Shown piece after piece: positions 8,907-16,448 of a stretch of 64,000 nt of DNA (position 1 is the first letter of the stretch; each line of letters opens with the position of its first letter). Source of the DNA: UBA1858 sp963976865 (GTDB lineage: Bacteria; Pseudomonadota; Gammaproteobacteria; UBA4575); contig CAXBLY010000002.1 in NCBI GenBank assembly GCA_963976865.1, forward strand, positions 1-64,000. The letters run 5' to 3'. A program made the translations under genes and the position numbers. The notes beneath the pieces are model-generated. The model saw only the letters and a program-made list of their open reading frames with translations, had not been told where the DNA came from and made no database searches.

Positions 8907-9353
8907 CTATATTTCTACAGCTTGTCGCCAGCTGCCTTCTCTAAATTGAAGAAGTGCTTTTCTCGCCAAACTTTCATCATCTCGGGCTTCACGTCGAAAA
9001 CCGGATTTTAGAAACTTATGAAACCCTTCAAGATTTTCAAATGATGATTGTGTCGATCGATAAAAACCCATTGACCAGGAATCAAAGTCTCTTTCAGCTA
9101 GTTGACCTCGGAAAATTACTCTAGACTCAGAATGTCTGTCATCCTTTCCAATTTTTTCATATAGTTTTTCAACCAATTCTTTCTCGCCTTCAAGCGATTG
9201 AATGAAAGAACCTTCATGAAACAGCAACATACCTGTTATTCCGAGACTTTCGTTATTCTCTCTGGCTTGAACAAGTAATTCCTGTAATTCTTTTTCAGTA
9301 AATTCATGCTCAGCAGCACTAATATAAACCAATTGATGTATAGGTGTACTCAT
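8907..9353 (-). CDS. BLUF-domain blue-light photoreceptor
   Basis: This 148-residue protein is essentially a single BLUF domain. The flavin-network residues sit at Tyr10, Asn34 and Gln52, and Trp93 and Met95 in SWSMGF occupy the usual later positions; the spacing equals that of AppA (Tyr21, Asn45, Gln63, Trp104, Met106). It should therefore bind FAD and respond to blue light. No output domain is attached, so it must act on a partner. The nearest signalling gene is the GGDEF/EAL protein about 1 kb away, which is a possible but unproven partner. The C-terminal 45 residues are charged and helical. Confidence 0.92.
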   Translation of the reverse strand: MSTPIHQLVYISAAEHEFTEKELQELLVQARENNESLGITGMLLFHEGSFIQSLEGEKELVEKLYEKIGKDDRHSESRVIFRGQLAERDFDSWSMGFYRSTQSSFENLEGFHKFLKSGFRREARDDESLARKALLQFREGSWRQAVEI

Positions 9354-9745
9354 GAAGAAAATATAATATTAATTAACTTTAGTATCACAATAATATATCG
9401 TCATGTAATATGATTTCATTAATCTGAAGTGTATTGAAAGCAGCAATATCGCCTATAAAAGGTATATAAATGCCGCACTAAAACAGCAATACCTATGATT
9501 ATTTCACTAACAGGCTATAATCGATAATGATTCGAATTCATTCTGATGCTTGAGTATATCGATGACGTTATTATCGTAGTTAGCTGATTGATATTGTTGC
9601 GTGAGTTATTCCAGATAAAGTTAAAACACATCGATAATAGTATCAATGTAATGCAGATAATATCTTTAAAACAAACCTGCATTTAAACAATGATCATACG
9701 CTTTGTTATTAATAAGTTTTAATCATCCTAGAGGAGACTAACTTC
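9354..9745. other. AT-rich gene-free stretch
   Basis: 392 bases between the BLUF gene and a plus-strand membrane protein gene. It contains several ATCGAT hexamers and a near-palindrome AATGATTCGAATTCATT close to 9527. It presumably carries divergent promoters. No gene or RNA was recognised. Confidence 0.5.
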
Positions 9746-10186
9746 ATGACAAGTAAAACTACTGCTCTGTTAATTGGAGGTTTTATGCCTGCATTGATAT
9801 ATGGAGGCTCTGCAATTTTTCAGAAATTCAGTATTAACATTGGCATTAGCATCTCAATGTATCTTATCGCTGCTGGTATTGGAGTTGCGTTAGCTGGGGT
9901 TGGGTTTTATTTTATCGATAATACTGCCGTCTATTCAATTAAATCCGGAACACTGGCAGGTGTATTTGGTTTAACATGGGGAATAGCAAGTGGACTTGTC
10001 GCTTACTCATTGCAAAACTACCAGATTCCTATTTCGCAGCTTGTGCCGCTTTATAATATGAATACACTGGTAGCCGTGTTACTTGCCTTGCTTATATTTA
10101 GCGAATGGAAGGATTTGCATGTCATTAAATTAGTATCTGGCACTGTATTAATAGTCATTGGTGCAATATTTGTTGCCAATGCCTAA
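9746..10186 (+). CDS. Small EamA/DMT-like membrane protein
   Basis: The 146-residue product is almost entirely hydrophobic, with about five membrane helices. The last part (VPLYNMNTLVAVLLALLIF followed by SEWKDL and a final helix) resembles the second half of drug/metabolite transporters, where the PLYNMN...EW pattern sits near the C-terminus. It is about half the length of a full EamA protein, so it would need to dimerise. The start is supported by GAGGAG about 9 bases upstream. Substrate unknown. Another half-size protein of this kind is at 11412-11747. Confidence 0.65.
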   Translation: MTSKTTALLIGGFMPALIYGGSAIFQKFSINIGISISMYLIAAGIGVALAGVGFYFIDNTAVYSIKSGTLAGVFGLTWGIASGLVAYSLQNYQIPISQLVPLYNMNTLVAVLLALLIFSEWKDLHVIKLVSGTVLIVIGAIFVANA

Positions 10187-10255
10187 ATTTTTCTTATTAG
10201 CAAGCGATACGCCAGACAGCAACTTAACTGATGTGTAGTTCAGGTATTAATAATT

Positions 10256-10546
10256 TCAGGCGACGCTACCAAAGCCTTTGTCTGTAGACCCAGCAGGTGG
10301 TTTCAGGCCTGCAATTTTACAACCCTGCGCTACTGGTCCATCAGGAAATAGTTCATACAAGTATTTCATGCCACCTTTATGATGGAACTTCTCATCTAGT
10401 GCATCATGAATTTCTCGCAAAGTAATTTTATTATCATGATTACGTGAGTAGTATGTCTTTAGAGCATCAAGCACTTCCACCTGATCCTCGCTATACACTT
10501 CTCCTTCCTGTGTTGCATAGTAGGTATTAGTATCCATTTCAGCCAT
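10256..10546 (-). CDS. DsrC/TusE-like protein lacking the C-terminal cysteine
   Basis: The second half matches the DsrC/TusE/DsvC fold closely: GMKYLYELFPDGPVAQGCKIAGL. The cysteine in GCKIAGL (Cys79) corresponds to CysB of DsrC, but eleven residues later, where the family has its essential penultimate CysA, there is serine (PPAGS) and the chain runs on for nine residues (TDKGFGSVA). DsrC carries sulfur as a trisulfide between the two cysteines and TusE relays it with CysA, so this protein should not work in the normal way. No dsr or tus gene is nearby. At 96 residues it is slightly short. The start has GAGG upstream. Confidence 0.82.
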   Translation of the reverse strand: MAEMDTNTYYATQEGEVYSEDQVEVLDALKTYYSRNHDNKITLREIHDALDEKFHHKGGMKYLYELFPDGPVAQGCKIAGLKPPAGSTDKGFGSVA

Positions 10547-11038
10547 TGTTACCTCGTATTTATAATTGACCAGCAGATCACATGCTAGCGTTACTATAAC
10601 ATAGGGTTAGTGTGTCTTAATGACAGCTCTAATGGTATTCATATTATTCTATTTAATGAATAGATACTTCTTATGAATAATCTACTTAGACACAAATAAA
10701 ATATTATCAGGAACGCTCTTAAATTACTCCAATATAAAACTGATCTTATGAGCACAAGGTTTAACTGATGCTCATATATACACTTGAATATTATTAATTA
10801 TTTTAATCTTAATAAATCAATGCTTTAATATATTTCAGGATACTGGCCATATATAAGGTATTTTTATAACTTTTAACCTGACTGACTATTACGTGCTTCA
10901 ATTGTGTATTGAAGATTTCAAAGGGTTTAATAATACTGTGTTTCAATTGAGGCAAAGGCAGCATTGGCATAGTCTTAGATGACAACCTGAGTAGTATTAG
11001 AAAAATCATTCACGCTGTTATAATCTGGAAAATATGAA
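10547..11038. other. AT-rich gene-free stretch
   Basis: 492 AT-rich bases. A 66-codon minus-strand frame at 10809-11009 has no ribosome-binding site or recognisable product and I do not support it. The stretch separates the DsrC-like gene from the DUF2314-like gene and should contain promoters for both, but none stands out. Confidence 0.5.
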
Positions 11039-11347
11039 ATGAATCGAAGCTGGAATCTGGGTATAGCATCACAAATACCTAAAAATGAGCGTACTCAAGC
11101 ATCTCCTGCATCTGGTGATGAAACCCTTAAACCACTGGAAAAAGGCAGCAAGGCAAAGCTCATTTTTAATTTTACCAGTGAAGAGCCCGGAGCCCCCAGA
11201 GCCGAGCACTTATGGATTGAAATTCTACTGGTTCAACATGACGATAAATTACTTGGGCAGCTAGAAGACAATCCTGTATACATACGTGATTTATAACGTG
11301 GAGAGATAATAGAATTTGAGGAACGTAATATCATTGAAACCGATTAA
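11039..11347 (+). pseudogene. DUF2314-like gene interrupted by an in-frame TAA
   Basis: Residues about 45-85 (AKLIFNF...HLWIEILLV...LLGQLEDNPVYIRDL) follow the DUF2314 pattern, whose C-terminus normally continues with a Leu-x-x-Gly-Glu/Asp strand. Here TAA at 11294-11296 stops the frame after IRDL, but the same frame goes on with RGEIIEFEERNIIETD to a second TAA at 11345-11347, just what the family should have next. A single change of AAA or similar to TAA would explain it. The 85-residue product may still be made, but it lacks the last strand. Function of the family is unknown. Confidence 0.6.
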
Positions 11348-11411
11348 AATACTTTACTGCTTTTCGAATACCTGCCTTCTCAATTACCAGCCAAAATATT
11401 TTCACCTCAGA

Positions 11412-11747
11412 CTACTTGACAAGTAAAATTCCTGCCAAAATCATAGTTAACCCAAAAATCTTGCCGACTGTAATTCTTCCATCGGCAAAAAGCACTGAAA
11501 ATACAAAGGACACAATCAGGCCTATGGAAATAATCATGGGAATCGCAAAAGCTGAGCTTTTCAGTGCATAGTATGTCGCCACACCAAATCCACAACTACC
11601 AAAAATAATTAACAGGAAGTCAATAATATTGGTAAAAGGAGCCAACACAGCCCCTCGAAATGATTCCGCTGCACCTGTTCTTAAACCAAAATAGGAGAAA
11701 AGTACGTAGCAGAAAATTGTCGCTATAATGGCAAATAACCAATTCAT
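11412..11747 (-). CDS. Small EamA/SMR-like four-helix membrane protein
   Basis: The 111-residue protein has about four hydrophobic helices: residues 1-20, 38-60, 68-87 and 94-111. Length and layout are those of a half-size drug/metabolite transporter or small multidrug resistance protein, which work as dimers, although the signature glutamate of EmrE-type pumps is not in the usual place in helix 1. The C-terminal end (KIFGLTMILAGILLVK) is typical of the superfamily. Substrate unknown. It is divergent from the LuxR-type regulator at 11792 with only about 45 bp between, so the regulator may control it. Confidence 0.6.
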   Translation of the reverse strand: MNWLFAIIATIFCYVLFSYFGLRTGAAESFRGAVLAPFTNIIDFLLIIFGSCGFGVATYYALKSSAFAIPMIISIGLIVSFVFSVLFADGRITVGKIFGLTMILAGILLVK

Positions 11748-11791
11748 GTTATAAGTATAGTGGAAACAATCATAATTATCCTACTAAACGC

Positions 11792-12577
11792 ATGTACCGA
11801 GAAGAGCCACCATCCACCAAGGAACTGAAATCCTGCTTTATTGATAACAATGAAGCTAACACACCTGGGGACATGCTTGATTGCGTTGCCAGAATGATTA
11901 TTTCGATTGAAAACCCAAGAGACACAGTCCGTATTGCACTGGAATTTCTGGGAAGGTCATTAAATGTATGTCGAGCCGATGCAGGATTTGCGACACCGAC
12001 TGACATTCAATACAGCCCTATTTCTGAATTTATTAATAAGGAATTGAAATCACCCACTCTTGAAAATTTTATCATCTCTAACCAGCATGCATCCATGCAA
12101 AAAGTCTGGCAAGAGAGTCACCCGGTTAAATATGAAGATATAGAACATAACCCGGAACTGGAAGGCGTAAGATCACCATTGACAGAAATAAAGTGCAAAT
12201 CCATGTTAATGCAAAGGCTTGTCTGGGATGGTGAACCAATAGGAATTTCCTGTGTTGATCACACAACTCACAACCATATCTGGACAGATGAAGAAGTTGA
12301 TTTCATGCATCATTTTTGTACTACTTTCTTCGCACCACTCGCAGGCATTAGTAATTATTGGCACAACCCTACCCTGCATCAAATGTTCAAAAAGCCAAGC
12401 AAGTCTGAATTAGAAGCCATTGAACTGGCAGCAAAAGGAATGAGCTATAAACAAATTGCTGATCAGTTAGGAAAATCTGTCAGGACAATTGACAACCAGC
12501 TCAGAACAGCCAGAGAACGTCTGAATGTAAGCAACCAGGTGGAGTTGATTAGAAAATGTGCGCCCTGGTTAGGTTGA
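11792..12577 (+). CDS. GAF-like sensor with LuxR-type HTH
   Basis: The 261-residue protein has an N-terminal part that looks like a GAF sensor domain (about 20-190) and a C-terminal LuxR/GerE helix-turn-helix (about 200-255): SKSELEAIELAAKGMSYKQI then ADQLGKSVRTIDNQLRTARE and LNVSNQVELI. No receiver domain is present, so it likely senses a small ligand directly. It lies upstream of, and in the same direction as, the cupin, unknown secreted protein and di-heme peroxidase genes, which are the natural candidates for its regulon. The ribosome-binding site is weak and a slightly different start is possible. Confidence 0.8.
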   Translation: MYREEPPSTKELKSCFIDNNEANTPGDMLDCVARMIISIENPRDTVRIALEFLGRSLNVCRADAGFATPTDIQYSPISEFINKELKSPTLENFIISNQHASMQKVWQESHPVKYEDIEHNPELEGVRSPLTEIKCKSMLMQRLVWDGEPIGISCVDHTTHNHIWTDEEVDFMHHFCTTFFAPLAGISNYWHNPTLHQMFKKPSKSELEAIELAAKGMSYKQIADQLGKSVRTIDNQLRTARERLNVSNQVELIRKCAPWLG

Positions 12578-12705
12578 AATAAGTTTTATATATGAGAGTA
12601 ATAAATTATATTTTATTAGGTAATATTCGTCATTGCCCATAATATGATCTTAAGTGATTATCAATACACATAATTCAATCCGTTGATTTCACTTAGGAGT
12701 TATTC

Positions 12706-13143
12706 ATGATTAACAAAGAAAAAGTTTTACCTTGTCTATTTATTGCCAGCGTAACTGTCTTCTCTAGCCCATTAATGGCTGGCGAACATACACAGAAAAT
12801 GCAGATATTCAAAAACGCACAAAGCATGGAACTCAGCTCGTTAAATGTTGAAGGTGTTAATGCATTTTTAAGTGATACTGTATCATCACATGACCCTGAT
12901 GCACCTATTTCATGTGGATTCTTCAGAATGGAAAAAGGCAACCCACTTGAATATACCTACACTTACGACGAAGCTAAAATAATTGTAGAGGGAGAAATGA
13001 CGATCTCTGAAGAAGGTGGGGACTCTTTTAATGCTGTTGCCGGGGATGTTGTCTATTTTGACGAAGGAGCAAAAATCACATTCACTACAGAGTCCTATGG
13101 CATAGGATTCTTTTGCGGCCAAAGAGCATCAGGAGAAATCTAG
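12706..13143 (+). CDS. Exported cupin (EutQ-like)
   Basis: A signal peptide (residues 1-25, SSPLMA-GE) is followed by a single cupin barrel. The C-terminal half has the cupin 2 pattern: AKIIVEGEMTISEEGG, AVAGDVVYFDEG. The overall look is that of EutQ-like cupins, but an exported one without ethanolamine genes nearby. The histidines usual in cupin motif 1 are mostly absent, so metal binding is doubtful. The start has TAGGAG 8 bases upstream. It sits 38 bp before the 483-residue secreted protein and is likely co-transcribed with it. Confidence 0.75.
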   Translation: MINKEKVLPCLFIASVTVFSSPLMAGEHTQKMQIFKNAQSMELSSLNVEGVNAFLSDTVSSHDPDAPISCGFFRMEKGNPLEYTYTYDEAKIIVEGEMTISEEGGDSFNAVAGDVVYFDEGAKITFTTESYGIGFFCGQRASGEI

Positions 13144-13181
13144 AACATAACGATAGTGAATTACGCATAGGAGTAAAAACA

Positions 13182-14633
13182 ATGAAAATCACGAGCACAT
13201 ACCTATTAACAGCTTTAGCTCTACTGGTTCTAGTTTCATTTTCAAAACTTCATGCCAAGGACACAGATCATATAAAAGATCTCACAAAAGGCGACCCTTA
13301 CTTTTACACAAGTGATCAAGCAGTTTCTGACCATGATGGTCAGAAACTGCTTGTTGGCGTTGGCAGGCCAAAGACAACTCATTCAAAAATAACTCACCTG
13401 CCTGTTTATTCAGGTTATATGAATACCAACTACACCTACCGATTTGTTAACGTGGTTGAACAAACCATGACAATGATTGGCGAAGGGAAACATGGTCTAT
13501 GGCGAGTACAAGACAATGGAATGATTCGTGAGTATATAAAAAAAGATGCGACAGGCTTAAAGCAAGGCGCTGATCTTTTCGATGCAGCAAATCTTGAAAT
13601 TATCGAGAATAGTTATGCAAGTTACCTCCCGGATGAAAGCTGGGATGGTTACAAGCATCCACACCAGGAAGTTTCTGAAGACGGTCATTTAAATTATATT
13701 GACCTCCCCATTCATCATCCTAAATACAAGAACAAATACGATGATCATGTCGCCATAGATTTACCTCATTTTTATTGCACAATGTCAGCCAACCAATACC
13801 CGTATGCCAGAAAAGCAGTGGATTATTCGTTTAACCAGCCTGGCGCGAATAAAGTAGGGCCATTAGGCAAACGAGCGGGCCTTGATATCAATGAGTTATA
13901 CACAAAAGTATTACGCGTTGACCTGTTCCCGGATGCAAAAGCATGGATAAACGTAGGCGGCGAAGATGAGAATTCTGTCGACTGGCAAGCTGTTGATACC
14001 AGCAAGACCAATGCTGAATTTTACCTGATTGAAAGACCTTTCTTTAATGAACCGTATTTATTCATTACTGCTGTATTTGATAATTCTGATAATGAAGATT
14101 TCAGGTATGTACGTCCGGATGGTGACTACTATGAGCACATTGCAGAAACTGGACAAAATGTTAAATCTGAAATCACATACGAACCAAGATTCCACCTGGA
14201 AAATGGTGATATTGCAGCTGCAAAAGGCTTACCCGTTTATGGGGTACATCATCCAAACCGCGCTGCCTTTGGAGGTGGAGGTGCCTGTCCATTAAAAGGA
14301 GGTGACTGGAGTAATTACCCCAAGACAACAGGTGCAGCCGGGTGGCCCACTAATTACGAAGAAGTCACACCATTATGTGATGGAGTGTTAGTTGACATTA
14401 AGTTTTTTGCTAACCTGGATGGCCATAGCTGGGATGACCCACATAAATATCTGGCTAATGCCGGGTATGGAGATAAAGAAATGGAATATAATATTCAACC
14501 AGGTGAATATGGAACTTATCAAGATCCATACCTGACTGGCAAAGGAGAAGTCAATCCACATGCTGAAAAATTACCCGACACTATTAATCTCAAATTTCCA
14601 GCAGTCAGCAAACCTGTGACACCCACAAAATAA
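13182..14633 (+). CDS. Secreted protein of unknown function (483 aa)
   Basis: I do not recognise this protein. ATG at 13182 has ATAGGAG about 8 bases upstream and gives a clear signal peptide (hydrophobic TALALLVLVSFSKLHA, then KDTDH); a longer frame starting at 13113 would hide it. The mature protein is soluble, rich in His, Tyr, Trp and Asp, with histidine clusters (YKHPHQE, LPIHHPKYKN, YGVHHPNR), a GGGG run and two cysteines (GACPLKGG and LCDG) about 30 residues apart that could form a disulfide. It lies between an exported cupin and a di-heme peroxidase, so it may be a partner or substrate of the latter. Cell location: periplasm or outside. Confidence 0.8.
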   Translation: MKITSTYLLTALALLVLVSFSKLHAKDTDHIKDLTKGDPYFYTSDQAVSDHDGQKLLVGVGRPKTTHSKITHLPVYSGYMNTNYTYRFVNVVEQTMTMIGEGKHGLWRVQDNGMIREYIKKDATGLKQGADLFDAANLEIIENSYASYLPDESWDGYKHPHQEVSEDGHLNYIDLPIHHPKYKNKYDDHVAIDLPHFYCTMSANQYPYARKAVDYSFNQPGANKVGPLGKRAGLDINELYTKVLRVDLFPDAKAWINVGGEDENSVDWQAVDTSKTNAEFYLIERPFFNEPYLFITAVFDNSDNEDFRYVRPDGDYYEHIAETGQNVKSEITYEPRFHLENGDIAAAKGLPVYGVHHPNRAAFGGGGACPLKGGDWSNYPKTTGAAGWPTNYEEVTPLCDGVLVDIKFFANLDGHSWDDPHKYLANAGYGDKEMEYNIQPGEYGTYQDPYLTGKGEVNPHAEKLPDTINLKFPAVSKPVTPTK

Positions 14634-14651
14634 ATGCACACATGGTCAAAT

Positions 14652-14683
14652 AGAGCGCTCCGTTAGTACCAAGGGAGCGCTCT
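14652..14683. terminator. 10-bp perfect stem-loop
   Basis: AGAGCGCTCC (14652-14661) pairs with GGAGCGCTCT (14674-14683) across a 12-base loop. The stem is GC-rich but followed by TTGG rather than a T run. It lies 18 bases after the stop of the secreted protein gene and before the di-heme peroxidase, so it may reduce, rather than stop, transcription into the peroxidase gene. Confidence 0.55.
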
Positions 14684-14715
14684 TGGCATATCAGAATTTG
14701 GCGAGCTCTAAATTA

Positions 14716-16404
14716 ATGTTCATGACAAGTCATTGTTACAGCAGTTATTTGAGTTTTATCTTAATTTCAGTTTTACTTTTTTCAACTACGCTTCATGCAG
14801 ATGTAGAAACTGCAGAATTTTTCCATGGGAAACGATTATTTCAGGAAGATCGCTTTTCAGAGCATTATTATCGCTTCATTCAACGTGGTGGTAATTACAA
14901 TGAAAAAATCGATATCGGCGATCCACAACTGGATAAAACATATCGATTTTTTGGCTTGCCTCCCTATCAAATACCCTTTGCAGCCAGCCCTTTTAAAGGA
15001 GGTTCTTTTAGCTGTCGTTCATGCCACATGGTTGACGAGCACCTCGATCAAAAAGAATTAGGAATGCGCGCTTATTCGGACTTTTCTTCCAGAAGCCCGC
15101 TTTCCAGAAGAGATGACAATAAACTGGTTACTGTCAGAAATGCTCCTGTATTAGTTTCTTCTTCCGTAACACGCAAAGATTTATTGCTACATGCAGATGG
15201 AGAATTTTCATCATTTCGCGAGTTAATTCACGGCACAATGACAGGTCGAAATTTTGGCTGGTTACCCGATGAAAAATCAATTGCCGAAGAACACATTTGT
15301 AATGTCATTATTCATGACGATGGCGAGGGAGAACTCGCCAGTAATTTTGGTAATTATTCCTATCAGGAGATATTCTCTGGTAATACCGCTGAAGGAGAAC
15401 CATTACCCAAAGAATATTTAATCAAACAGGAATATCGACTCGATTCATCAAAAAGCAACTGTAACGCCATATTAAAAACTATCGCTATTATCATCGAAAA
15501 GTATATTGATGGTTTACGTTTCTCCAAAAACAATGCGTCACTATCACCATATGATCAATTTCTGATATTTAACAATTTGCCACGAGAACCAGATGAGCAG
15601 GAATCAGATACCGAGTACAGCAAACGACTCGTCACTTTAATTGAATCACTTGAACGCAATAATACGATTCGCTTTGTTCATAAAAATGAAACAACAAATA
15701 ATAGGAATTTTCAGTTTCATGACCAGCTGTACAAATTTGAAAAAACTGAACTCGAGGGGTTAAAAGTATTTTTCAATCAGTTTGGCAATACTGATATTGG
15801 CAAAGGTAACTGTGTTGCCTGTCACCCGGCACCACATTTCACTGACTTCAAATTTCATAATATAGGCGTTACCCAGGTTGAATATGAAGCAATTCACGGA
15901 GCTGGCTCATTTAACAGATTACCCATTCCAAATTTGTCAGCCAGAGTACAACATGCAGAGACATACTTACCTGCAACCTATACACATCCAAATCGACGCG
16001 GAATATTCAGAAAAGCAGCTAATCCAAAAGATTCACAACATGCAGATCTCGGAGCGTGGAATATACTGTTTAATAATGATTACCCAAACTCACAGGAAAA
16101 ATTACTCAATATGTTTTGTGATGCTGGTAATCAGTGCGCTAACAAAGATGCTGCACTATATCTATCCACTGCAGCATTTAAAACCCCCACCTTAAGAGAT
16201 TTAGGACACTCTGCTCCGTACATGCACAACGGGCAAATAAGTGACCTGCATGCAGTGATTGGTTTCTATATCAACTCTTCCAGAAACAGCCTTAATGGCC
16301 AATTAAGAAATCCAGACAACGAGTTAAAGGAGATAGCTATTAAACCGTATGATATTCATTTGTTAGTGCAATTTTTAATATCTTTATATGAAGACTATCA
16401 ATAA
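14716..16404 (+). CDS. Di-heme cytochrome c peroxidase/MauG-like protein
   Basis: Two heme c sites are visible: CRSCH in the first third and CVACH in the second half, followed near the C-terminus by APYMHNGQ...IGFY, the region typical of the bacterial di-heme peroxidase/MauG superfamily. A signal peptide ends near LHA-DVET. At about 562 residues it is longer than CcpA peroxidases, with a large insert between the hemes. I chose ATG 14716; ATG 14722 and TTG 14683 are alternatives. Members either reduce H2O2 or oxidise side chains of a partner protein. The neighbouring secreted protein could be such a partner. Acts in the periplasm. Confidence 0.88.
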   Translation: MFMTSHCYSSYLSFILISVLLFSTTLHADVETAEFFHGKRLFQEDRFSEHYYRFIQRGGNYNEKIDIGDPQLDKTYRFFGLPPYQIPFAASPFKGGSFSCRSCHMVDEHLDQKELGMRAYSDFSSRSPLSRRDDNKLVTVRNAPVLVSSSVTRKDLLLHADGEFSSFRELIHGTMTGRNFGWLPDEKSIAEEHICNVIIHDDGEGELASNFGNYSYQEIFSGNTAEGEPLPKEYLIKQEYRLDSSKSNCNAILKTIAIIIEKYIDGLRFSKNNASLSPYDQFLIFNNLPREPDEQESDTEYSKRLVTLIESLERNNTIRFVHKNETTNNRNFQFHDQLYKFEKTELEGLKVFFNQFGNTDIGKGNCVACHPAPHFTDFKFHNIGVTQVEYEAIHGAGSFNRLPIPNLSARVQHAETYLPATYTHPNRRGIFRKAANPKDSQHADLGAWNILFNNDYPNSQEKLLNMFCDAGNQCANKDAALYLSTAAFKTPTLRDLGHSAPYMHNGQISDLHAVIGFYINSSRNSLNGQLRNPDNELKEIAIKPYDIHLLVQFLISLYEDYQ

Positions 16405-16448
16405 ACAGGCGGAGTAAATTCACTTGCTCAAATACATGGAAATACATT

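Noticed and set aside
10809..11009. 66-codon minus-strand open frame
   Set aside because: AT-rich, no ribosome-binding site, no recognisable product; likely chance.
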